30,371 bases of DNA from an uncultured bacterium (GTDB taxonomy: Bacteria; Cyanobacteriota; Vampirovibrionia; Gastranaerophilales; Gastranaerophilaceae): assembly GCA_902489575.1 (NCBI GenBank), contig CABUAQ010000014.1, positions 1 to 30,371 on the forward strand, in the 5' to 3' direction. Under the pieces are notes generated by a model that was not told the DNA's origin, ran no database searches, and saw only the letters and a program-made list of their open reading frames with translations. Shown one piece after another: positions 24,544 through 30,371 of the stretch (positions are counted from its first letter, which is position 1; the number at the start of each line of letters is the position of its first letter). A program made the position numbers and the translations under genes.

Positions 24544-24556
24544 ATAGTATAAGGGA

Positions 24557-25687
24557 ATGGAAGAGTTAGAGACAAAAAAAGTAATAGCGTTGATGTCCGG
24601 GACATCTTGTGATAGTATCGATGCCGGATTATGCGAGGTAACACCTGATAAAAACGTCAGATTGATCCGCGGAATAAATTATGAATATCCGGTACATGTA
24701 AGGGAAAAAATTTTTCAAATGTTTCGCGGCGAAGCTTCAGTTAAAGATATTTGCCAGATGAATTTTGTAATCGGCAGGTGTTTTGCAGATGCTGCAAATG
24801 TTTTGATTGCAGAATTTGGAAAACCTGATTTTATATCAAGTCATGGGCAGACTATTTATCATTATCCGTTCGATGAAAAGATTGATAATATAAGTTTAAA
24901 AAGCACATTACAAATTGGTGAAAGTTCTGTCATAGCGCAAGAAACAGGTTGTCCTGTAATTTCGAATTACAGAGAGAGTGATATTGCGCAAAACGGACAG
25001 GGGGCGCCTTTGGTTTGTTTTGCTGATGAGTCATGGTTTAGGGCTAAGGGTAAGAATTTTGCTATCCAAAATATTGGCGGAATTTCAAATGTAACAGTAG
25101 TTTCATCTGAGTATGATACTTTTGGCTTTGATACAGGACTAGGAAATATTATGATTGATTACTGTATGGGTAAATATTTTGGCAAGTCTTACGATAGAGA
25201 CGGGGAAGTTGCATCTTTGGGGGTTGTTTCGGATACCTGGCTGGAGTGTTTATTATCTGATGAGTACTATTTTATAGATCCTCCAAAATCAACAGGCAGA
25301 GAATATTTTTCTCCTGAATATATTGAAAATGCATTAGAATTTGCTCCACAAAATCCTGAGGATATAATTGCAACAGTTACTGCTTTAACTGCAAAAACTA
25401 TTGCTAAAAGTTATGAACGCTTTATTTATCCGAATGTTGAAATACATGAGGCTGTAATTTGCGGCGGAGGTGCGTATAATAAAACTCTGATGAGAATGTT
25501 AAGAACTTATTTGCCAAAGTATATTGATATTTCAACATGCGAAGATTATGGAATATCTAATAATTTTAAAGAAGTTATGGCATTTGCACTTCTTGGATAC
25601 TGTACTTATTACGGAATTCCAAATAATCTGCCTTGCTGCACCGGTGCAGATAAAAGGGTTGTGATGGGAAAAATTACTTATGTGTAA
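24557..25687 (+). CDS. anmK: Anhydro-N-acetylmuramic acid kinase
   Basis: 376-aa AnmK, which cleaves and phosphorylates 1,6-anhydro-MurNAc to MurNAc-6-phosphate in cell-wall recycling. Family motifs: ALMSGTSCDSID (residues 11-22), SSHGQTIYHYP (about 93-103), QNGQGAPLVCF, IQNIGGISNVT, GFDTGLGN, YDRDG and VICGGGAYN. Two variants: DSID in place of the usual DGID and GLGN in place of GPGN. The start is unusual: AAGGG ends one base before the ATG, too close for a normal SD, while TATAGTATAA directly precedes it, suggesting a very short or absent leader. No other recycling gene (murQ, nagZ) is in the window. Confidence 0.95.
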   Translation: MEELETKKVIALMSGTSCDSIDAGLCEVTPDKNVRLIRGINYEYPVHVREKIFQMFRGEASVKDICQMNFVIGRCFADAANVLIAEFGKPDFISSHGQTIYHYPFDEKIDNISLKSTLQIGESSVIAQETGCPVISNYRESDIAQNGQGAPLVCFADESWFRAKGKNFAIQNIGGISNVTVVSSEYDTFGFDTGLGNIMIDYCMGKYFGKSYDRDGEVASLGVVSDTWLECLLSDEYYFIDPPKSTGREYFSPEYIENALEFAPQNPEDIIATVTALTAKTIAKSYERFIYPNVEIHEAVICGGGAYNKTLMRMLRTYLPKYIDISTCEDYGISNNFKEVMAFALLGYCTYYGIPNNLPCCTGADKRVVMGKITYV

Positions 25688-25822
25688 ATTTGAAATTTTC
25701 TAATTAAAGCAAAAATCTAACCGGAGTAAATGTTAACAAATGTAACAAACCCCAAACCATGTGAAATCAGGCATTTTCTCATGTTTTTATATATTTAAGA
25801 GTATAAAAATAGAGAGAGCAAA

Positions 25823-27583
25823 ATGTCACTTGAGTTTAACAGTAAACTGAATAAACCAGGGCTATCCGGCAGTTTTGGAAAGAAAAAGACTACCGGCGTA
25901 TCGTCTCAGGCTGCAAGAAATCTGGTAAACGGTACAACTGCAAATAAGACATCTTTGTTTTCTTTAAAGGGAACAAGAAAAAATAATTTTGTTGCCGGCC
26001 AAAGTTATAAAACAAATATAAACAAATATAATTATCAAAGTATGAGGGCAAGTTTGAATTCTCGTTCTTATACACCTTCAGTATCTTCTGATTATCCATC
26101 ATATGGGTATAATATACCAAATCAAATTAGTATAAATAGCGGTAATAATGCTTATACGAAGGGGCAGGTAATCGGTCAAATTGTTAACGGTACATTTAGT
26201 ATGTTAAATCAACTTGGTATATTTGACGGTTTGAAAAGTGGTGGTACAGTTAACCGAACTGCCAGTCAAACTTTAGATAGTGCTATGAATAGTTTAACAG
26301 GCGGCTCAATTTCAAGTTCAGCTTCTAATGTATCCGGAGTAATTTCATCTATGGAATCTGCTACCGACTCTGCATCATTACGAGCTGCAATAGGTGAGGC
26401 TCGAGGTCAATTGACTACTATGGACGGATTATCTGCTGCTTATAGTGATATGCGGGCTGATGCTGAAGGCAAAGTAAGTGGATTTGAATCCAACCTTGAA
26501 ACTTCTAAAAAGGATGAACGTAAGGCTAAAAATGATCTTGGTACTGCAAATCAAAATGTGAAAGCATCAACTGCAAACAGAGATAATGCATTAAATGCTG
26601 TATCAAAAGCAGATGCAGAATACGGTAAAGCTGTTGAGGCTTATACTCAGGCTCATGATGCGCATACAACAGCAAAAACTAACCATTCAAATGCTCAGGC
26701 TGCAACTTCCCGTGCTCAGACAAGTTATAACCAGGCAGAGGCAACGTTGAATTCTACTCCTGAAACAATTCAGGATTCTTTTGGAAATACTGTTCATAAT
26801 CCTGCATATGATCAGGCTAAAGCAGCGTTTGAAAATGCAAAAGCTCAATTAGAACAGGCTAAACAGGCAGAAGAAAAAGCCAAAGCAGAGCTTGATAAGG
26901 CTGCTGAAGCTGAACAGAGTGCGGAAAAAGCCAAAGCTGAAGCATACAATAATCTCGGTGATAAGAAAGAAGCTGTTGATGCTGCCGAAAATAAATTGAA
27001 AACTGCTCAAAAAGGGCTCGATACAGCTAAGGAAAAACAGGGACAAGCGCAAGATGCCATGAACATTGCACAGGAAAATGTTCAAAAAGCAACTACAATA
27101 CTTGATTCTACGGAAGGTATAATCGAAAAATGTAAAGCACATGCTAATAATGTAAAAATATTACAAAAATCTATTGAAAAACAAGAAGAACGTTTAGCCA
27201 GACTTGAAGAAAAAGAACAGGATAAATATGACAAGTATGACAACAAAGCAGAAAAAGGTATTACCAGAAATAACAACAGAATGAATAGCATAGATGGTGA
27301 TGTTGATACGTTTAGAGAAAAAATGACTACACGAAGAATGGAAAGAACTAATTCCCGAGTTGCGTCTAATTTGGAAAAACGTAATCAATACGCATCAAAT
27401 GTAACTGATACACAGTATATACAAGAACAGGCTAAAAACGGTAAAGCTGATTTCATGGTTGGCGGTCAAAAATACCAGAAACTTACAACTCCTTCCGGCA
27501 GCGAAGTTTATTGCAGAGATGGTAAAGTTATTTCGGAAGAAGAATATAATATTGGCCGCAAGCAAGCCGGTCTTGGTTCTTAA
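25823..27583 (+). CDS. 586-aa coiled-coil protein of unknown function
   Basis: No signal peptide or membrane segment is evident. Residues 1-135 are Ser/Asn/Gly/Tyr-rich and probably disordered (FNSKLNKPGLSGSFGKKK at the start). A short hydrophobic helix follows (GQIVNGTFSMLNQLGIF). From about 200 to 480 there is a long Ala/Lys/Glu-rich coiled coil with repeated AKAQLEQAKQAEEKAKAEL-type heptads. The C terminus is a small globular part (FMVGGQKYQKLTTPSGSEVY, then CRDGKVISEEEYNIG). SD GAGAGAG precedes the ATG. The architecture resembles structural or secreted filament-forming proteins; no function is assigned. It stands alone, ended by the terminator at 27658-27688. Confidence 0.75.
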   Translation: MSLEFNSKLNKPGLSGSFGKKKTTGVSSQAARNLVNGTTANKTSLFSLKGTRKNNFVAGQSYKTNINKYNYQSMRASLNSRSYTPSVSSDYPSYGYNIPNQISINSGNNAYTKGQVIGQIVNGTFSMLNQLGIFDGLKSGGTVNRTASQTLDSAMNSLTGGSISSSASNVSGVISSMESATDSASLRAAIGEARGQLTTMDGLSAAYSDMRADAEGKVSGFESNLETSKKDERKAKNDLGTANQNVKASTANRDNALNAVSKADAEYGKAVEAYTQAHDAHTTAKTNHSNAQAATSRAQTSYNQAEATLNSTPETIQDSFGNTVHNPAYDQAKAAFENAKAQLEQAKQAEEKAKAELDKAAEAEQSAEKAKAEAYNNLGDKKEAVDAAENKLKTAQKGLDTAKEKQGQAQDAMNIAQENVQKATTILDSTEGIIEKCKAHANNVKILQKSIEKQEERLARLEEKEQDKYDKYDNKAEKGITRNNNRMNSIDGDVDTFREKMTTRRMERTNSRVASNLEKRNQYASNVTDTQYIQEQAKNGKADFMVGGQKYQKLTTPSGSEVYCRDGKVISEEEYNIGRKQAGLGS

Positions 27584-27601
27584 CTAAACATTTACAAACA
27601 C

Positions 27602-27630
27602 TTTACATTTAAGTTTTAATATATTACAAT
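27602..27630 (+). promoter_or_regulatory. Promoter upstream of rimP-nusA
   Basis: TTTACA (27602-27607), 17-base spacer, TACAAT (27625-27630), each one base from consensus. Transcription would start near 27637, upstream of the terminator at 27658-27688, so RNA polymerase from here meets a terminator before rimP. Confidence 0.62.
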
Positions 27631-27657
27631 ATAAATAGAACAGCAGTATTGCATACT

Positions 27658-27688
27658 AAAAAAAGAACGGTTACCCCGTTCTTTTTTT
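27658..27688 (+). terminator. Intrinsic terminator in the rimP leader
   Basis: GAACGG (27665-27670) and CCGTTC (27676-27681) around a TTACC loop, flanked by seven A and seven T, so the stem can reach 13 bp. It may end the coiled-coil gene, act as an attenuator of rimP-nusA, or both. Confidence 0.85.
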
Positions 27689-27713
27689 AACTAAGTAGGG
27701 AAAGGTTAAACAG

Positions 27714-28196
27714 GTGAAACAAGAAGTAAACAGATTGGAAGTGTTAAACGCAATCACTCCGTTGATTGAAAATACGGCTATGCGTTATAATTTAATCCCG
27801 ATTGAGATTGATTTTTCCAAAGAAAATCATCGCTGGTTTTTGAGAATATTTTTGTACTCAAAGGATCATAATATTACTCTTGATGATTGTGAAAATGTTA
27901 CAAGAAGTTTGGAAGGGTTTTTGGATGATCTTATCCCTGTTAAATATTATCTGGAGGTGTCTTCTCCGGGTTTAGAAAGAAAATTTAAATCAGAAAAAGA
28001 GTTTATTATTTTTAAGGGTAAAAGGATTAGTTTAAAACTTAAAGAACCGCTGATTGGAGAGACTGAAAAAATTTTTAAAGGGGAAATTCTTGATTATGAC
28101 TATAATGAAGGTTTAACGTTTTTTAGATTTGACGACGGTTCAGAGCTTCAAATCCCAAAGGAAAATATCCAGTCTGCTAAGTTATATATTGATTAA
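27714..28196 (+). CDS. rimP: Ribosome maturation factor RimP
   Basis: 160-aa RimP, needed for 30S maturation. The family is shown by ITLDDCENVTRSLEGFLDD (residues about 55-73), YLEVSSPGLERKFKSEKEF (the conserved LEVSSPGxxRxL block) and the C-terminal SH3-like strands up to IPKENIQSAKL. The start is GTG at 27714, preceded by GGGAAAGG; the first residues (MKQEVNRLEVLNAITPLIEN) fit the family N terminus. nusA follows 18 bases later, the usual bacterial gene order. A promoter and a terminator-like hairpin lie in its leader. Confidence 0.93.
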   Translation: MKQEVNRLEVLNAITPLIENTAMRYNLIPIEIDFSKENHRWFLRIFLYSKDHNITLDDCENVTRSLEGFLDDLIPVKYYLEVSSPGLERKFKSEKEFIIFKGKRISLKLKEPLIGETEKIFKGEILDYDYNEGLTFFRFDDGSELQIPKENIQSAKLYID

Positions 28197-28214
28197 TGAT
28201 AAAGGAGAATAATT

Positions 28215-29459
28215 ATGATTAAAATCGGAGCAGGAAACTTGAATGAAGTTTTCGAAGAGCTAGAAAGAGAAAAAGGTATTTCTAAAGAGGTTGTTATAGC
28301 TTCTTTATGTGATGCAATGGTTGCTGCTTATAAAAAACATTTAAGAATTAAGGAAATCGAGAATGTTGAAGCATTTTTAGATGAACAATCAGGTGAAATA
28401 GGCATTTTTAAAGGGAAAACAGTTGTTGATAGTGTTGAGGATGAAGATAATGAAATTTCTTTAGCTGAAGCAAAAGAAATTGATGAGGCTGTAGAGTTAG
28501 GTGATGAAGTTAAACTTGAGGTTACACCGGAACAGTTTGGACGTATTGCGGCTCAAGCAGCTAATCAGGTTTTGACTCAACGTATAAGAGAAGCTGAAAG
28601 AAATCTTGTTTTAAATGAATTTTTGGATAAAAAAGGAACACTTATCACAGGCATTATCCAAAAAATTGATGATAGAAGAAATGTTATTGTAAATATTGGT
28701 AAAACCGATGCAATTATGCCTAGAAAGGAACAAATCCCTGGAGAATATTATAAACCCGGTAACAGAATAAGAGTTTTTGTTTTGAATGTTAAAGAAACAA
28801 CAAGATTACCTCAGGTTATTGTATCTCACGGGCATGCTGAAATTGTTAGAGAACTTTTTGAACTTGAAGTTCCTGAAATCGAAGATGGAATTGTGGAAAT
28901 TAAATCAATTTCACGTGAAGCAGGATATAGAACAAAAATTGCTGTCTGGTCAAATGATCCTGAAGTGGATTCTGTTGGTGCTTGTATCGGGCCTAGAGGA
29001 AGCAGAATACAGACTATTGTCGGTGAGTTGAAGAACGAAAAAATTGATATTGTCAGATATTCTGAAGATCCTGTTGAATACATTGTAAATGCACTTTCAC
29101 CTGCAAGAGTTGTATCTGTTGATATTATGGCTGATGATGAGTTTGCCCATGAAGCGATGGTTGTTGTTCCTGATGATCAATTAAGTCTTGCAATAGGCAG
29201 AGAAGGGCAAAATGTAAGGCTTGCTCACAAACTTACCGGATGGAAGATTGATATTAAATCCGTTTCTCAAATGGAACAGGCTGAAACTCAAAACATTCAA
29301 AATTATGAATATGAAGAAGATGTTCCTGCAGAGGATGATGTTGTGCTTGATTCAGAAGAACTTCAAGAAGAAATAGAAGAAGAAATGAATCAACAAGCTC
29401 TGGATGAAGATGACATTGAAAACGGTGATGTTTCAGATGAGCAAGAAATAGAAGAGTAA
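28215..29459 (+). CDS. nusA: Transcription termination/antitermination factor NusA
   Basis: 414-aa RNA polymerase-associated factor for pausing, termination and antitermination. Domains: N-terminal RNAP-binding domain (1-130), S1 domain (about 135-200), KH1 with VGACIGPRGSRIQTIVGEL (254-272) and KH2 with LSLAIGREGQNVRLAHKLTG (323-342). After residue 355 only a very acidic tail remains (EEDVPAEDDVVLDSEELQEE), in place of the C-terminal repeats of E. coli NusA. SD AAAGGAG precedes the ATG. The usual followers ylxR and infB are absent; a hairpin and a prepilin-type gene come next. Confidence 0.96.
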   Translation: MIKIGAGNLNEVFEELEREKGISKEVVIASLCDAMVAAYKKHLRIKEIENVEAFLDEQSGEIGIFKGKTVVDSVEDEDNEISLAEAKEIDEAVELGDEVKLEVTPEQFGRIAAQAANQVLTQRIREAERNLVLNEFLDKKGTLITGIIQKIDDRRNVIVNIGKTDAIMPRKEQIPGEYYKPGNRIRVFVLNVKETTRLPQVIVSHGHAEIVRELFELEVPEIEDGIVEIKSISREAGYRTKIAVWSNDPEVDSVGACIGPRGSRIQTIVGELKNEKIDIVRYSEDPVEYIVNALSPARVVSVDIMADDEFAHEAMVVVPDDQLSLAIGREGQNVRLAHKLTGWKIDIKSVSQMEQAETQNIQNYEYEEDVPAEDDVVLDSEELQEEIEEEMNQQALDEDDIENGDVSDEQEIEE

Positions 29460-29466
29460 TAGGAAA

Positions 29467-29501
29467 TTAAGGGATTCTTTCGTAATGAAAGAGTCCCTTA
29501 A
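29467..29501 (+). terminator. Hairpin after nusA
   Basis: A 15-bp stem (29467-29481 with 29487-29501, TTAAGGGATTCTTTC, one G-T wobble) and a five-base loop. There is no T run after it, so it is a probable but not textbook terminator of rimP-nusA. Confidence 0.55.
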
Positions 29502-29525
29502 GATTAACAAATAAGGAGAATAGAT

Positions 29526-29567
29526 ATGCTAAAAATCAATGATAGCTTGAAAATCGGGGGGGGGTAA
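29526..29567 (+). CDS. 13-codon leader ORF ending after a G9 tract
   Basis: ATG with a strong SD (AAGGAG, 7 bases upstream) begins MLKINDSLKIGGG and stops at TAA just after nine G. It is probably the 5' end of the following prepilin gene in an out-of-frame state: with eight G the frame would run on without any stop for 59 codons into the prepilin. As it stands it would only make a short peptide. Confidence 0.5.
   Translation: MLKINDSLKIGGG
29556..29564 (+). repeat. Poly-G tract of nine, candidate phase-variation switch
   Basis: Nine consecutive G in an AT-rich genome, inside the leader ORF and upstream of the prepilin. Such tracts gain and lose bases by slipped-strand mispairing. Loss of one G (or gain of two) joins the leader ATG with the prepilin frame. 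Confidence 0.65.
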
Positions 29568-29633
29568 CCTTTTAAAGCCCTTAATTAACGAGGTTTTACA
29601 CCTATTTGGTCTTTTGAAAAATTTAGAATTTTC

Positions 29634-29672
29634 TCATTGCGGGGAGGATGAAATCCGACACAGCAATCCGGT
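29634..29672. repeat. REP-like palindromic element in the prepilin leader
   Basis: TCATTGCGGGGAGG then GATGAAATCCGACACAGCAATCC form nested inverted repeats: ATTGC (29636-29640) with GCAAT (29663-29667), and GGAT (29646-29649) with ATCC (29653-29656) around a GAA loop. It resembles the widespread ATTGCGAG...GCAATCC palindromes scattered in many bacterial genomes. It is in the open frame (SHCGEDEIRHSNP). Confidence 0.5.
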
Positions 29673-29739
29673 CGTTAATCTTTTATCCTTTTCAAGATGT
29701 AATAACGTCAATAGAGTTTATAATAGATGGCAAAAATTG

Positions 29740-30371
29740 GTGGCATTTACTCTTGCAGAAGTTTTAATTACATTAGGTATTATTGGGGTTGTTGCTGCAT
29801 TAACTATACCATCACTTATTGCAAAAATAGGTTGGGAAGTTCGTAAAACCCAGTATAAAAAAGCTGTAAGTGTAATAAATGAAGCTTTGAAGCTTGTATA
29901 TGAGAAAACTGACACAATATATTCTTGTTATTACGGACATGATTATTCCGGAAAATATGTGCTAGGTCCTAATGATCAGTGTTCTCAACTTGCTGAACAA
30001 ATGTTACAGGTTTTAAAAGTTAGTCACATTTGCAAGGGTAATGCGTATAAAGACGGTTGTATACCTAAATATAAAGGTTTTGATACTGCATTAAAAGAAA
30101 GTGATGACAAGTTTACTGATGATGAAATTGCTTTTCAGGTACGAGGATGTCCTTATTTTACGGAAAACTATATTCTAAACAAGAATACTGTTCTAGTTTT
30201 AATGGATGGTACTATTATCGGGGTATACGGAGCTTCGAATTTTTATAAAATATTTTTTGTGGATATAAATGGAAAGCGCAGACCTAATAAGTGGGGATAT
30301 GATGTTTTTGCATTTATGATAATGAGTGACGGTACAAAACTCTATTTAAAACAGGGGGGCTGTTCTATTGT
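29740..30371 (+). CDS. Type IV prepilin-like protein, partial at window edge
   Basis: Prepilin/pseudopilin with a class III-type N terminus: VA before the cleavage site, then FTLAEVLITLGIIGVVAAL, with Glu at mature position 5 and a hydrophobic helix. The globular part has cysteines (IYSCYYG, DQCSQL, HICKG, DGCIPKY, RGCPYF) and the late motif LMDGTIIGVYG ... VDINGKRRPNKWGYDVFAF, which I associate with Melainabacteria type II secretion-like pilins. The 3' end is missing. The start is uncertain: GTG at 29740 gives a very short leader (MA before F) but a poor SD, with a TATAAT at 29719-29724; otherwise the gene starts at ATG 29526 with a roughly 73-residue leader and needs a one-base change in the G9 tract. 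Confidence 0.8.
   Translation, partial: MAFTLAEVLITLGIIGVVAALTIPSLIAKIGWEVRKTQYKKAVSVINEALKLVYEKTDTIYSCYYGHDYSGKYVLGPNDQCSQLAEQMLQVLKVSHICKGNAYKDGCIPKYKGFDTALKESDDKFTDDEIAFQVRGCPYFTENYILNKNTVLVLMDGTIIGVYGASNFYKIFFVDINGKRRPNKWGYDVFAFMIMSDGTKLYLKQGGCSI

Larger units (their letters stand above)
23950..24556. other. 607-base intergenic region holding a possible small transcript
   Basis: The left part (23950-24180) is very AT-rich with homopolymer runs and no clear gene; it should hold the promoter of the WYL pair. From about 24183 (TTGTAA, then TATACATTAGGATACAT) the plus strand becomes purine-rich, carries a hairpin and a 29-codon ORF (24299-24388), and ends in a strong terminator at 24513-24543. 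I do not recognise RNase P RNA, tmRNA, 6S or SRP RNA here. Confidence 0.6.

Noticed and set aside
29556..29564. The G9 tract as a mere sequencing or assembly error
   Set aside because: Not excluded, but a G run of this length between a real SD/ATG and an open pilin frame is itself the pattern of contingency loci; kept as a finding with this caveat.
29727..29760. ATG at 29727 as the prepilin start
   Set aside because: It is out of frame with FTLAEVL; the frame soon loses protein character.
1..30371. CRISPR arrays, insertion sequences, rRNA and integrase/att sites
   Set aside because: No regularly spaced repeats, transposase or integrase domains, or rRNA-like stretches were seen.

Overview
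The window is AT-rich (about one third G+C by eye) and reads as a chromosome segment of a strictly anaerobic, fermentative bacterium. My best guess is a Melainabacteria/Vampirovibrionia (Gastranaerophilales-like) relative of Cyanobacteria. The reasons are the prepilin with the FTLAEVLITLGIIGVVAAL segment at the right edge, a VKOR fused to a DsbA-like thiol oxidase, [FeFe]-hydrogenases, FixCX, and several large lineage-type proteins of unknown function, one with an SFKG motif near its N terminus. The assignment rests on remembered family patterns; no search was run.

Layout. 1-2300: an EcoRI-type adenine methyltransferase overlapping by one base a DUF262-HNH protein, a probable restriction-modification or defence pair closed by a hairpin. 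2330-4321 (minus): fixC-fixX, then a small protein with two copies of an RWYD repeat; a strong promoter precedes fixC. 4495-6966: an 823-aa probably membrane-associated unknown. 7013-9937 (minus): gyrB with a long insert near its C terminus, followed by a small secreted-protein gene that needs two compensating frameshifts to be read through. 10101-15014: a five-gene hydrogen operon: mini-ferredoxin, HydS-type sensory [FeFe]-hydrogenase with PAS domain, SpoIIE/PP2C phosphatase, second mini-ferredoxin, and a catalytic-type [FeFe]-hydrogenase. 15091-16756 (minus): an asparaginase and a protein with MshEN-like repeats. 16887-20599: VKOR-DsbA fusion, queH, and two TPR-type proteins. 20723-22051: der, probably leaderless. 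22071-23949 (minus): two tandem WYL-type regulators. 23950-24556: a 607-base gap with a possible small-protein or sRNA gene ending in a good terminator. 24557-27583: anmK and a 586-aa coiled-coil protein. 27714-29459: rimP-nusA. 29526-30371: a prepilin-type gene cut by the window edge.

How the parts fit. The hydrogen operon looks like a sensing-plus-catalysis unit: H2 or redox state read by the modified H-cluster and PAS of HydS, passed to a PP2C phosphatase, next to the hydrogenase that may be controlled. FixCX and the VKOR-DsbA fusion add quinone-linked and envelope redox chemistry.

The most unusual signals are: (i) a run of nine G between a well-placed SD/ATG and the prepilin, where eight G would put ATG and prepilin in one open frame, suggesting phase variation; (ii) a REP-like palindrome in the same leader; (iii) the double-frameshifted small secreted protein after gyrB; (iv) a 29-codon ORF whose SD is brought to correct spacing only if an intervening hairpin folds; (v) a promoter followed at once by a terminator upstream of rimP-nusA.
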